From assembly GCA_020744425.1 (NCBI GenBank), contig JAGMUV010000028.1:186001-250000 (forward strand): a stretch of 64,000 bases of DNA, written 5' to 3'. The notes under the pieces are model-generated. The model was not told the DNA's origin. It was given only the letters and a program-made list of their open reading frames with translations, and did not search any database. Numbering within the stretch: position 1 is the first letter of the stretch; each line of letters opens with the position of its first letter. The DNA is from Dactylonectria macrodidyma (taxonomy: Eukaryota; Ascomycota; Sordariomycetes; Hypocreales; Nectriaceae). Made by a program: the position numbers and the translations under genes. Below, piece after piece: positions 50,876 to 62,793 of the stretch.

Positions 50876-52684
50876 GATCTTGCCTGATTTGATTTTTTTG
50901 TTAAAACATGAAATAAAAAAAAAAGCTGAGTATTCCGCGCAGTCGAGAGCAGGAAGCGAAAGGTGGTCGCAGTAGGATGAAACGGTGTGGGAAAGGGGAA
51001 AGTCTAAGGTTAAATAGTCACATAAGCATAAACATCTTCCCCCTCTAAACGAGTCTCCATCACGACTTTCGAGTACATAGGGGGGTCACACTAATAAATA
51101 CAAATTATGCGCTAAAACGGACGGATTTCAGGTACCTGCAGGTTTACCAAGGGCGCAGCGAACTATACCCAGTGAGGACTTGTTTCAATAGCACCTAACT
51201 TATTAGTCTAGCGGTAATATCGCGGCTACACGCGGTATTTATTACTCCGCCTTCAGGGAGGCTATTATCGGGAGCTATATCTTCCTTAGCTACCAGCCAG
51301 GCGGCGCAGGAGTAGGCCCACTGCTCTGGCCTCAGCCACGGCGCTTCGGGGCTGCCCTACCTGCCCAATCTCAGCGTTGAGTTCTCCCTGGTATTGAATG
51401 GAGGCAACGAATTCGATTCTCATGGCCCGGAGCTCCTCTGGCCCGCGGATTATGTTCAGATGGCAAACGAACTGAAATAGCTTCCTTAATCAATGGTTGA
51501 ACCTCCATGAAAGAACCAATTGAAGACTGGCTCAGGTGTTTATTATACTTGCTCTGGGGAGTTCTGAGGATTCTTCGTCGCCTTTCCCTTAGGAATGGGG
51601 CTTGAAGAATTCGTCGTTTTTTGCTCAGAGGTTGGCGTTTGGTTTCCTCATCACAGCTGCCCGGCTCGATTGGCAGAAGAATGTGGGCGGCGTATGGGCT
51701 TGTACCATTTGTTCACATGTTCACCCTTGATACTGCGCAAAATGCCAATATATTAATGGCAATATGATGCTCACGTGATTGTTTGGTTTAGAAAGCCATG
51801 GAAGGTTGTGGAAGACCCGCACGGTCATGGAAAGTTCAGGACAGACGTCGTTGGTGCGTCAAGCTGCGAGAAACAACCAAGCATTGCCTACGATGTGTCA
51901 TGAATCAGACTGTAAACGACTGGTTAAGTGACTATGCGAGCGATTCTCCGTGATCTTTCAATATCCGATAGCGAGGTGTCTCAGCATGCAATCCCAGCCT
52001 CAAGAAGCCGTCTGAGACCCGCAGGGAGTGCCTTAGCGTCCGTGCCATTTGCTGACTAGGAGCCAGAACGGTCATACGAAGGCGAACCAACGATACCGTG
52101 GAACGGAAATTATCCGTAAAGAACAGGCAACAAGCTGGCGAATCGGAGCTAGACATTGTAATATCGCCACACAAGTTCTGGAAACACGTCCTCCGACCGA
52201 AGGTAACTGATGCGAGTGCTGCTCGATATGCTTATATGTAAATACCCCATGTCGAATATAAGGATTGGTCATATGATGGCAGTTGCGGGGCTTCTTTGTG
52301 CAATTGCAGCTAGCTTTTGTGGTAGAGGTTCGTGCTAGCAGACAGATCCAGCCCACCCCGTAGGGTGTCGTGGCTGAGGCGTCTTGACGGCATCTCCGAT
52401 CGGGTGAGCGCTGATGTTGTCATGGCTGCGATAGTCGCGTCCCTCGAGGGTTCGGGATAAGGGGGATTTCGTAACAAAGGGATGGGAAAGAGCTGACCCC
52501 CCCGGCCGGGCACCATACTGGATTTTTGTTGCCGAGGAAGACCGGAGACAACAAGACATAAAAAAACCGGGAAGTGAATCACTTATAAGAGGACTGACAA
52601 AGCGATTAAGAATGACCAAACCTGGCTTGTGAGAGAACGCGGCGGAACTCAATAGTATAGTATCGATGGTATAGTAAATTGAAG

Positions 52685-52715
<31 letters not shown>

Positions 52716-53524
52716 ATTTATTACTCCTAGTGGCTTACAACTAATAGGGTACTAGTTGCTATTGTTACATATCCGTTTCCAAGACATATACAGTGGGGTG
52801 CGGGTCCATCGTCAGTAGCTCATTGTTGTAATTCTGTCAAAAGTGCCCAAAAACGGACCAACTGTAGCGCATGCACAGTGCAGTACGGAGTACTGTTTCA
52901 TAAGTGTAGAGACATTGCGTGGCCGCTAAGTAAATAAATTAAGAATCCACTCCCTTTAATAACCAGGCCGGATTCATGTCAACAATCTCACAAAGACAAG
53001 TACGTTTGCGTCTCAATGATCGCTGCCCGAGACATCACTTTCGCCTCAGGTCTTCTCTAAGCTCTTATAGCAGTCTTATAGTAGGTCTTTTAATAGTTAT
53101 AGACTAGAATCGTCCTCGGTAATATCTTTGCTTCGATTGCAACTACGCGTTTAAGTATCTCTATACTATCCTCGATCCGTCAGTTATCGAGGTATGCACT
53201 TGCAAGTGTGTGCTCTAGTGCAGCTGCATGTATATAGCAGATACTCCCTTCTCAAGTCATGGCGAGCATCTTTTTTTGCAGGGAACGCAGTATCGGCATG
53301 GGAATGGGCATGGGCACAGGTCACAGGCACAGAGAGGGAAGGGGAGCCTGTTATTCCGGTATGAGAAAGAAAGGGAAAAAAAAGAAGAAAAAAACTGCAT
53401 ACTAGGAGGGAGAAAATCGAATCACTATTATATCCTAACAACTACAACTTAGAATTAGGTTCATCCTCGTTAAGTAGCGGAAAGAACTGGAGCAGCTCGA
53501 AGGGATCGAGTGCCTCGGTTCTTT
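50876..53524. other. 2.6-kb gene-poor spacer
   Basis: No convincing gene on either strand. It contains an A-tract near 50915-50924, a CA microsatellite at about 52686-52714, and a purine-rich stretch around 53360-53395. Small frames overlap simple sequence. Confidence 0.5.
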
Positions 53525-54025
53525 AGTCCCAGTGCTTCCTGAAAGTCTCTATAAGCATCTTCCTATGGCTATTGGGATCTATTTCCTATAGATAATGCCA
53601 GCTTGTTTCCTGATTTATATCTGCAGAGGGTCTTATAACTACTTGTAGAGCGCGGATGATGCATGTCTGGATCTGTTTTGTATCGGGAAAACCGAACTTG
53701 TCTTTGACATGTTGTTTAACCGACGACTCTAAAGATATCACGCCCTCACCAAGTTGATAGTGCTAGTTGTGTAGCATCTCTAATATTAATGACTCGTCCG
53801 GGTCCGTGGCTAGCTCATCGGTCGGTTCCGGGCTATCCCAGTTCCGCCTCATGCTACGGTAATACAACTTGATCTAGCGTTTCTTTACTTTTTTCCACTC
53901 CTTTCGCGTCTTTAGCTAGCTAGCTGAAATGAGAAAGCTGACCACCTGCGTGTTCTTAAGAAACTCGGCTAAAGGAGTTGGCACCTGGCCTGGCAGTCCC
54001 CAGGCCTTCAGGTACCTGCACTGGT
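53525..54025 (-). pseudogene. Pseudogene of an unrecognised protein with several TAG stops
   Basis: Read on the minus strand, one frame stays protein-like for about 165 codons (for example YLKAWGLPGQVPTPLAEFLK, LYYRSMRRNWDSPEPTDELA, VISLESSVKQHVKDKFGFP, DPNSHRKMLIETFRKHWD) but is broken by about four in-frame TAG codons, each one transition from CAG or TGG. No start codon or family is recognised. The pattern suggests a once-intact ORF inactivated by RIP-like mutation; it may belong to a mobile element. Confidence 0.55.
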
Positions 54026-54184
54026 GTATAAATAACGGGATTAAATTGAAGGCTAAGATGCTTTTATGGAACTGGATAAGTTAGTTTTATATTTATTTAA
54101 TTTCGTGGTTGCATTCTGGGTTTGTAGAAAATTGGAATTTGTATGGAGTTGCAATTTTTAACGCCCGTCATTGGTGGGTGTTAG

Positions 54185-55706
54185 TCATTGGTAGGTAGTG
54201 CATAGTAAATCGAATCGATCAAATCGATCAGTCGATCGATTTCCAACCCTGGGCCATAACCCAGCTGCCCGCCATCCAGATGGAATATTTTCCTTCCGGA
54301 AACCGATTTGGCGGGCTTTCGCATAAAAATCGAGAAACCTTTGCTTCCCAACCCGGGTAGAATCCGTCAGAGCGGTATGCTCGCCAACTAAAGTACGGTA
54401 TGCCGTCTTCAGACTAGAAAAGCAACCGAGATCTAAAGGCTGGAGTATGTGAGAACAATGCGCTGGTACAAAGAGAAGATAAACATTATTCAGGTAGCAC
54501 ATAGCCATGAATTCCTCGGTTGCATGCGAGCCATGGCCGTCAACGATCAATAAACGTGCATCAGCTGGATCTGCAGGAGTTGTTTGGGAAATGAACACCT
54601 TCTCAAGCCATTCTAATGCAATAGAGTTGCTCGTCCAGCCGTTTTTTGAGAAGGTAAATTGCCAGCCAAGGTGCTTCTTTAAAAGCTCGCCTCGGAACCA
54701 TTGCTCTTGGATGCTCTTCGCTTTGAATATAACGAGCGGATGGAGGACAACCCCGACTGCTGATATACACTCGATAATGGAAGTCCAGGTACGTATGGTA
54801 TGTCGGGGCTGAGGGCCCCGGGACCCGGGACCCGGACAGTCACGTTACCTATAGCTACCTATAAGAGGCAGCAGATTTCCCAGACTTAGATAGAAAAATA
54901 ATGCTTCTTCCTCTTTTTTACTTGATTTTTCCTGATTTTCTTAGCCTTGATTTTCCTATTTTATTTTACTTGATCAACTGATATCATTCTTCCTTTTCCA
55001 GCTAGCTGCTTAGCTGATGATTTTATCTGCATTTTTGGCTATTTTATTTCCTAGGCCTTATCTTGCCGTCCTTCGCCTACCTTTCGGGCCCAGCTCGCCG
55101 TCACTTCGGGTGGTTGTTTGTCCCCCTGCCCAACACAATGGTCGCTGTTTCGACTGGTACCGTGTTAGGGCTCTCCTGATACAAGCCGATCACGAGGCCA
55201 TTGACTCCCTGGCCTTCCATAATACCGCCCTCATCGGCTTTATACCGTCGTTCGGGGGGGATCCAATCCACGGTCTCATACACGTCGAACAAGCGCTTGA
55301 TATTCGCCGGGGTTGCAACATTTACACGCTCCCAGTCTGTACGGCGGCCCAACTTTGTCTTCAAGGCAGGGTGGCGCTCCACGAAGCGTGTAGTCCACTT
55401 CCTTCCTAATGGTGCGTGATCCTCGTGACGCGCGAGAACGCTGCGCACGATAGCTCGAACTTGCGCGTGAGTTGGTGCGTGGCCGAGCTTTCCCTGTCGC
55501 AGAATCCAGCGCTCAAGATCATCTTCTTGATCGGCGGTAAGGCGTAGTTGTTCTTGACGAGCGATCTGACGACTTTGAGCGCCAGTGAGGCGACCTCGTA
55601 GGGTGTTGGGTGGTACTCCGTTCTTCTTCGCGGCGGCCTTCAAACAGACCCCATTCTTGACGTCTGCAATAGCGTTTTCTAGGTCTTCTGCAGAGTATAC
55701 CGGCAT
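54185..55706 (-). pseudogene. Pogo-family transposase split by an LTR-like insertion
   Basis: The N-terminal part (55706 down to about 55138) has the psq-type and CENP-B-type helix-turn-helix region (CLKAAAKKNGVPPNTLRGRL; GRKWTTRFVERHPALKTKL) and the first catalytic Asp in YKADEGGIMEGQG. The rest (54794-54185) has SIIECISAVGVVLHPLVIF, LLIVDGHGSHATEEF and ILQPLDLGCFSSLK. Between them lies the inserted sequence at 54800-55137; across it the frame agrees (PVETAT...RTWTSIIE) if the insertion and one 5-bp repeat are left out. It was therefore a coding transposase before the insertion. Confidence 0.87.
54801..55137 (-). mobile_element. Solo LTR-like insertion (about 337 bp)
   Basis: On the minus strand it starts TGTGTTGGGCAGG and ends CCCCGACA, and has no ORF. 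The pentamer ATGGT (plus strand) flanks it at 54795-54799 and 55138-55142, with one extra base on one side. That makes it a TG...CA insertion with a 5-bp target duplication. A CT- and T-rich core is present. Confidence 0.72.
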
Positions 55707-55843
55707 TATAGCAGTAAAAGATGAAGATGAAGAAAGAACAAAGTGAATTGAATAAGAACTCGATTTATCGTAGATTTAAATACTGGCGTGGACGCGATTG
55801 TGGTGGGGTCGGTTACATGGGTGGTTGACTTAATCCTCCGGAT
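55707..55843. other. Short spacer upstream of the split transposase
   Basis: 5' flank of the pogo transposase and 3' flank of the receptor-like gene. Terminal repeats of the pogo element were not found. Confidence 0.35.
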
Positions 55844-57117
55844 TTAAATGTCCGCCCAACTCTCTTCCCGCTTATTTTGTTTTGAGCCATCGTTCTTAAC
55901 ATGTATCGTAACAGTCGTCTGTTTGTGAATCTCTCCGTATTTTCCCATCTCGTAGCTGTTCGGACCCGACATGATGCCCTCCTGGCTATTATTCACATCG
56001 CTTATCTCCGCATCGACATCAATACCGCTGCCATTTCGGAGATAGCCGCCTTTGCTTCGAACGGCTGCTGATGCTGAAGTTAGTCCTTTGCTGTTGCTGG
56101 TGGGATTTCCCGTGGGGTAGCTGTTGAGAGCGCTTCGTAACCCGAGCTTGAAGGTGACGGTTCGGATAATGGGCTGGAGCGATGGGAAGCAACCGCACCA
56201 GAATCCAACATGGGATTCTAGGTCGGTCCACACGCCGATTGTAGCCATCTTGAATGTTCTACACAAAAAAAATTAGCTTTTCGCACGGCCTGTTCATACG
56301 TGAAACTCACGAGTCAACCCCCCAATCCATAGTCCGGATGTAGTACAGGCGAATAATACCAGTGATGACAACAAAAATTCCCACACTGAAGACGGCAATG
56401 ACCTGGATTGTCTTTCGTGACCAAAGCATCTTCTTGTAAATGACCCATATCGGAAGAGCCATCAGCATAATGTCAATTATGATGCCAAGAATACCATGTC
56501 CGTTCATCAACATGTCCATGCTCGATTGCGGAAGACAATTCAGAGTAGGCAGTGGCGGGAGCCAGCCGTCTTTTACCGGCTTGCAATGGAAAAGCCTGAT
56601 AAAAAAGCATATAATTGTAGAAATGAGCACCATGCCAGAGATGAGGTAGACGAGGAGAAGATAAATCTTGTCTTTGTGCAGCCTTGGGAGGAAGGCGAGG
56701 ACGGCCAGTCGATCAAGGCCAACACCCCAAAAGTACAGCAGGTTCAGGTTTTGCAGGCCCTTTTTATCACGGATCCTATGTCAGCTGGAGATCAATGGGC
56801 GACTTTTCTACACGTCGTACCTCGAAGAAATCCAAAAGCAGCGGCTGAGGGATCAGTTCCATGTGGGCGCCGGCGCCAACGTCCTTGAGGTGAATATTGA
56901 ACCCGGACTGAGTTGTGATGACGCACCATGCTAGAGATGCCACGAGATCATCCAAACCAAGAGACTTGGTCATGACACCCCTGGAATAGAGACGTATCCC
57001 CAAGAAGCAGCTCGAGATGACGATCAAGGCAATGTTGAGTTTGGCCTGGGTCCCACCAGCCCAGTCGGGCGTCTCCCAGAACTTGGTCCCCGGAGGGTAG
57101 TTCGACGTCGAATTCAT
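55844..57117 (-). CDS. PTH11/rhodopsin-like integral membrane protein
   Basis: Three exons (57117-56821, 56759-56311, 56258-55844), introns of 61 and 52 bp, 386 residues. The start is the ATG at 57117; the longer frame upstream begins at a GTG and is preceded by an acceptor-like CCACAG. It has seven predicted membrane helices, for example IALIVISSCFLGIRLYSRG, LLLVYLISGMVLISTIICFF, IIIDIMLMALPIWVIYK and IAVFSVGIFVVITGIIRLYY. The motif SHVGFWCGCFPSLQPIIR before the tail is characteristic of the fungal rhodopsin-domain family (VGxxCACLPSLRPL type). The C-terminal 120 residues are polar and cytosolic. Some relatives, such as Magnaporthe PTH11, sense surface cues; a ligand is not predictable. No retinal lysine is evident. 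Confidence 0.85.
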
Positions 57118-58994
57118 GGCGAATACTGTGGGAATTGAGACTAAGGAGGAACCTGTACGGTAGTCACTCACCTACCCACACATTAACGGATTTTGCGGAA
57201 GACTCATCTAGCTCTTCGAGGGGTGACGATGTGCAAGGTTTTTGTTCCCGTGTCGACAAAGTACGAATACAGTGACTACCCCCAGGAATACCCCGCTCTG
57301 TCACACCCATTAGACTACAAACGGGGACAAGTCCAAGCCCGCTCCTGAGTCAAGCTGGAGCCCGCGGCGTTAGACTTGTTCCAGGGGTTTATTAGCGGCG
57401 GGGATCCCGGATGACCCCTGTTCGTTTAGCTGGTGCAGAAGGATCCTGACCCCGGATCAGCCACCATTATCTAGAGCAACCGAGACAGACGACCGAGTAA
57501 TTTGAATGTCAATGCTTCTTCACGCTCTTTATAGGTACGAGAAGTTTTACACCTTAATCGTCTTGAAGAGAGAGGGCAAAAAAAAAAAGGAAACTTACCA
57601 GACTTCAAGAACCATTGGAAATACCAGCGACCTGTCGAAATTGGAACTATGTCGCAGCAAGGGCCGAAGGAGCCCTCTAACTCAATGCGAAGAACTCTTC
57701 CAGATCCTGCATGATCTGATCGGTGTTAACGGATTACCCGTTGGCATTGTGGGGCAATCCGCCTACCAACCTCGTCCCTTGCCAACGTGTACTTCCGAGA
57801 GAAGAGAGGGCTCCGAATCCCATGACTTGTTGAAGTTGTTGGCTATCGCGCTGCTAGGGTCAGGGGAATGTAACTGTTGGTGGCCATATCGTATGATAAT
57901 CCCAGCAATCTGCATGGGGCCCCTATTGTGCAGATTTCAACGGTAATACTTCCTTGCTCGTACGTCCTTGTCTCTTTCAAGCCCGGGCCAATAGGAACGT
58001 CGGCTAGATTACCGAGCTTCCAAATTTCTACTTAGCTCCGCGCTGTCACATTCAGGGTCGAACTTGACGTTTCCCCGGCACTACAGTAGTGACGATCCTA
58101 CCCTAGGCTGCTGGGATTAGGCGATGGCCCCAATCAAGCTAGGCTTTGAGCGTCATCAGAATCCGAGTTGTTGGTCCATCTACCAACTCAATGCCAAGAA
58201 GACAGGCTTGTTCACATCGAGCGGTAGTGTAGAGACCCTAGCCGCAGAAAATTGTATGCAAGTACATAACCAAAGAAAAAAGAAAGCCAGGCTTTGACGA
58301 GCACAAAATATGCAGACAACGCTGACGACACGTATTGTGAAACCTCGTCAGCATCAACATGTATCATCATGAATGTGTAGTGCTTCACATCAATGTCTTG
58401 TAATAATCAAGTAGCGCATTTGGTCAGCCACCACAGAGGCTGGCAAATTGCGCTTCTTCGCCAAGCCAAACCTTGGCCCGGGCTTTATTATCCCGTCCCG
58501 TACCTGCGTCTCGGGAACCTACCAGGGTTCAGTTCATTATTCCCGCAAGTGACCCTGCATATCCCACATTATTCCAATTGACTAAGACAACAGTGCCTTA
58601 CATCCGTCCCTGTCGAGACTGTCAAGTTCCCCTTTGTATGATCATGCAGTGCAACGGCCCGGAAATTCGTCGTGCATCCGTTGGCGGACCCGTCTCCCTG
58701 GACGGCATAGTCGCCGGCGTTTGCCACTGTCTGGGCCTTGCCCTGGTCGACAAGTGCTTACTATCGATGCAGGAGTAGCCTTCAGGCGCATTCACTCATT
58801 TCACGGATGGCCCGGCCATTGATTATTGGCGACTGATCCCGGCCATGGTTCGGTGCCGATTAGACGGAGACCCAGTCGCTAATTAGTTAGACGATGGCTT
58901 TTCTATGCATGGAAGAGTATATTAGCCCGTTGTTGTCTGCTGGTTTGCGAACTGGTACCCCAGATCTACAGCCACTTGTGATCGGTCAATAACC
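57118..58994. other. Spacer between the receptor-like gene and tyrosinase
   Basis: No supported gene. It contains the orphan pogo terminal repeat at 57737-57778, short A-tracts (57574-57587) and probable promoters of both flanking genes. Confidence 0.45.
57737..57778. repeat. Orphan terminal repeat of the 2.8-kb pogo element family
   Basis: CCCGTTGGCATTGTGGGG, then CCGCCTACCAACCTCGTCCC, matches the first 42 bp of the terminal repeat at 36898 with a few changes, and stops inside the palindrome. No second repeat or transposase is nearby. Confidence 0.75.
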
Positions 58995-60399
58995 ATGAAG
59001 CTCCTTACGTTCCTTTCTGCAGCATTCCTGCTAGCCCATGGGGGCTCTGCAGCCCCTACACCCGAGGATGCTACTACAGCGGCGGCAGCCACCTCCAAGT
59101 GCTCCAAGATCCTGGTCCGAAAGGAATGGTATGGTTGCTTTGCGTTCGCCTCTTAGACATACGCCACATTTACTCACCAAGTTCTAGGAGGAAGCTGTCC
59201 AAGCGGGAGCAGCTAGACTACCTGGCTGCAGTAAAGTGCCTGCAGTCTAAGCCGGCCAAGACCGCTTCGCTCTACCCAGGGGTGAAGAACCGGTACGACG
59301 ACTTCCAAGCAGTGCACATTGCCATGACAGAAAAGATTCACTTTGTGGTAAGCCTGTTCTCCCTGTAGTTCTGTTAGTGCCCTCTGAATAACATCGGCGA
59401 TAGGGTCAATTCCTGCCGTGGCACCGCAAGTTCTTGGCCGTCTATGAGGCAGAGCTGAGAGACACTTGCTGCTACACTGGTGCTCAACCATACTGGGGTA
59501 AGCCGTCACTATAAACTCCAGCTCTTTTTGTTTCAGACTAACCCGAGCATCAGACTGGACTAAGGATGCGGTCAGCGCGGATGCTTGGAACAGTTCCCCT
59601 CTGTTCGATGAGACCTACGGCTTCGGAGGTAAGTGAATCTTATGGAACATTCGATCCTCGTCATGTGTAAGGTGAAACACTGACCAATCTCGCATAGGCA
59701 ACGGTGAATGGCTCGAGGATATCTCTGGTCTCCCCACTACCTCCCTGGCTCCCGGTCCCCTAGAGCCCAGGACCGGTGGTGGTTGTGTTGTCGATGGCCC
59801 CTTTGCCAACCACACCGTCAACTTGGGTCCAGGAAACAGCCTCACCTACACACCGCACTGCTTGCGCCGCGACTTCATCCCGTCCCTCGTCACTAAGAAG
59901 CTGACCGCAGCCGAGGTTGCGTGGGAGTGTTCCGCAACGACCTTCGTCAAGTATACCGAGCATATTGAGATTGCCAACATGTCTTCCGATCTGTCCGGCA
60001 TCACGACTCACGGTGGTGGTCACTTTGGTGTCGGTGGTATGGTTGGAGAGATGTCCGATATGTACTCTTCTCCTGGTGACCCGTTGTTCTTCCTTCACCA
60101 CGGCAAACTCGACTACGAATGGAACAGGTGGCAGCGTTTGTGTATGTGTTTCCCAGTGTGGCTCTGACACTCGACCTCGATGAGCAATTGCTAACAATAT
60201 ATTAGCTTGGGCTACCCGTAAGTCCGAGATCGGCGGCCCCGACACCATGTGGGCTTATCCCTATAACTATTGGGGTGACATTCCATATACCAACATCACC
60301 CTAGACTTTACTCTGGCTTATCCTGGACTTGCGTCCAACGTAACCATCCGAGATGTTATGGATATTACTGCTAGCCAACTATGCTACACTTACGCCTAG
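58995..60399 (+). CDS. Secreted short tyrosinase (type-3 copper oxidase)
   Basis: Six exons: 58995-59128, 59188-59347, 59404-59497, 59554-59628, 59698-60141, 60206-60399; 366 residues, the size of short secreted fungal tyrosinases. Signal peptide MKLLTFLSAAFLLAHGGSAA. Copper site A histidines are in AVHIAMTEKIHFVG and LPWHRKFLAVYE. Copper site B has THGGGHFGVGG and DPLFFLHHGKLDYEWNRWQ. All six expected histidines are present and the exon phases all agree. The enzyme should oxidise phenols to quinones; melanin formation, cross-linking or secondary metabolism are all possible. The long C-terminal shielding domain of intracellular tyrosinases is absent. The gene is intact and surrounded by TE debris. 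Confidence 0.92.
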
Positions 60400-60660
60400 T
60401 TGACTATTGTAGATAGTATACTTGTTACTTCTAGGCTTAGAGCTGCTTTAGTTTATATGAATATAATCAAATTCCAATAAGTTAACGTGGTTTATAAGCA
60501 GTGTGTCCAACAACTAAGTAAAGCATAAATTGGACCCTTTACTTTGCTTGGTTGACCGAACCCTTTGGTTGACTTGGTTTACTCGGTAACAGCGGCTTGC
60601 TTTGCTTGGTTGGTTGACGTTACTCGACTATTTTCCATTCCCTGCGTGGCTCTGGTGGTA
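60400..60660. other. Tyrosinase 3' flank
   Basis: AT-rich 3' UTR, then TTTGCTTGGTTGAC-type short direct repeats near 60541-60620. No gene. Confidence 0.45.
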
Positions 60661-60663
60661 GAT

Positions 60664-60960
60664 CTATGCTAACATTCCGCTTCGAATCAGGTGCTTCTGG
60701 CATTCAATCGCTGCTACAGTGTCCGAACTGAGCCGATTCCATTCATCTGTAATGACCTTCTTTGTCTGTGAAAAGACACGCTCACACTCGGCGCTCATTG
60801 CTGGACAACTGAACAAGTCAAACGCCATCTTCGACAGGACAGGGTAGTCAGGTGCATGGTGAACCCACCACTCCAGAGGGTCCTCAACATCCAGGCCGGG
60901 CTCACGAACCTGCCTATACGTTGATTGCCGTACTCCTGACAGGCATTCCCGCTCCCTACG
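60664..60960 (-). pseudogene. hAT transposase C-terminal fragment
   Basis: The minus-strand frame has the hAT dimerisation region: DPLEWWVHHAPDYPVLSKMA, LFSCPAMSAECERVFSQTKK and DTVAAIECQKHL. Nothing of the catalytic part is present upstream, where Helitron-type sequence begins on the other strand. It is a fragment of a cut-and-paste element. Confidence 0.78.
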
Positions 60961-62745
60961 GATCGACTGCGATGAGGTTAACGAGGCCCCCAACGTCTAC
61001 GAAAAGTACTGTCGACGCCCAGAAGCCCTAGAGGGCCTGACCTATGTTTCCTTTCTCAAATACTGGAATTCCGCTCTAGGGACCCTTCCATGTGGAAGCA
61101 ATGGCAGCCAGGCAATGTTAATAGCAGGCCTCGTGTATTGGTCTACTTTCCTCACTATCAGGCTGATCCAGAAGGTCAACAGTGGCCAGATTACTGCCGC
61201 ATAAAGCTAATATTGAACCACCCACATCGCCGGCTTGATGAGCTCCTCACATTTAACGGCCAGCGTTTTAATTCTCACGCTCAGGCCTTCTCCTATTATT
61301 AGTAGCACCACCGTCATAGTAATGACCATTGCAGCCAGCCAAAAGAGGTTCAATTACAACCTCAAGAGGATCAGTACGAGACTCTGCCTATAAAGGAGGA
61401 ATTTGATGACGAGGACTGGATCCGCCTCGCCGCCCTTTTACCTAACAACCCCCTTACCCAGGAAGGTCTTGACCTACTTAGCCGCCGCAATATCGATGTC
61501 AATTACGAGTGGACACGGCATGTGGGCACTTATCCAGAACTTCGAGACAGCTACTGGAAAGACCTTATCGCTAGCCACCCTATAGCCAACGATGTAGAGG
61601 TCCTTGGCCCTCACTAGCATAACCAGCTTAACCCACAACAACGGCTCGTATACAACACCTTCATAGGCCACTTCCAGGCATAAAATCACACTAAAATCCT
61701 TCTTTACGTTGACGGTAGTAGTAGTACAAGCAAGTCCTTCCTTATTAAGGTGCTTTCCTCCCATCTACAGGCAGCTGCCCTACCGAATCCTAGCCCTACT
61801 TGCCGCGTGGCGCCAACAGGCGTTACGAGTAACCAGATACAGGGCAGCACTATACATTCGTTATTACGTCTCCTAGTAGGTGGTGCTTTTACTGACCTTC
61901 CCCTAGCCAACGCAGCCGCCCTTCAGTCCCGCCTACAGCACGTCAAATACCTCGTTATCGATGAAACGAGCACATTAGGGCTTGAGCAGCTCGCACAGAT
62001 CGATTCCCGCCTACAGCAAGCCTTTCCACAGCATACTCTCGAGTTCTTTAGTAGTGTAAGCGTCTTACTTATGGATGATTTCTTCCAGTTACCACCAGTC
62101 CAGCAAAGCCCCTATATTCAACTAGCACTAGCCTATCTTCATTAGAAAGGAGAGGACATGTGGCCTACCAGTTATTTAACCGCACTGTCTTCCTGACCGC
62201 AGTACAGCGCCAGGCGGTGATAATCAGGCCCGGTTCCGTCAGGCGTTGCAGGAACTGCGTGAAGTTAAGTTATCTATACCGTCCTAGAACCTCCTTAGCA
62301 ATCGGGTACAGGCCAAGCTAACGCAGAGCGAGGTTAACAGCTTCAGGGCCGCTTTGCGTATGTATTCTACAAAGGCCCGGGTCAACGAATGCAATTACGA
62401 GCATATAGTGCACCTTAGCGCCCCGGCAATACAAGTAGAGGCAAAGAATCAGAGCAACGGCGCAGGGCAGGCGCCAAGCGACAACGCTAGCAATCTATCT
62501 AACAAGTTCCCTGTTACTAAGGGCGCCAGGGTAATGCTCACAACTAATCTATGGCAGCCAGCTGGCCTAGTTAACAGTGCCCAGGGCACTATATACGATA
62601 TCGCCTAGAATACAGGCGCCAGACCATGGGAAGAACCCCCGGCGGTTATTATGGTGGATTTCGATAGCTACGACGGGCCGCCTTGGCAACTTAACGGGTG
62701 TTCGAAGTATTTTAGTCATATTAACGAAAAAAACGCGCCTTAAGC
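60950..62745 (+). pseudogene. Helitron-type helicase (PIF1-like), broken into several frames
   Basis: Successive plus-strand pieces in different frames match the helicase part of fungal Helitrons: EAPNVYEKYCRRPEALEGLTYVSFLKY, RVLVYFPHYQADPEGQQWPDYCRIKL, a degenerate Walker A (VDGSSSTSKSFLIK instead of GxxGxGKS), APTGVTSNQIQGSTIHSLL, Walker B-like YLVIDETSTLG, LLMDDFFQLPPV, and the C-terminal FPVTKGARVMLTTNLWQPAGLVN...IMVDFDSYDGPPW. There are several frameshifts and TAG stops. The Rep nuclease part is not in this window. At 62745 it fuses to Fot1-like sequence. Confidence 0.82.
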
Positions 62746-62790
62746 TCTTAGTGTCGCCTGACGAAGTTAGAAGCCCAGCGCTAGACGCAT
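62730..62790 (-). pseudogene. Short Fot1-like transposase fragment
   Basis: GTCGCCTGACGAAGTTAGAA and its surroundings match the reverse complement of the Fot1-like transposase gene at about 21130-21190 (ASNFVRRQPD region). The piece is about 55 bp and ends at the solo LTR. It shares ACGAAAAAAACGCG with the end of the helicase remnant, so the junction is inside a homology both sequences have. Confidence 0.75.
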
Positions 62791-62793
62791 CAC

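Noticed and set aside
57118..57171. Longer start for the PTH11/rhodopsin-like gene
   Set aside because: The frame upstream of 57117 begins at a GTG codon and is preceded by splice-acceptor-like sequence. The ATG at 57117 gives a normal N-terminus.
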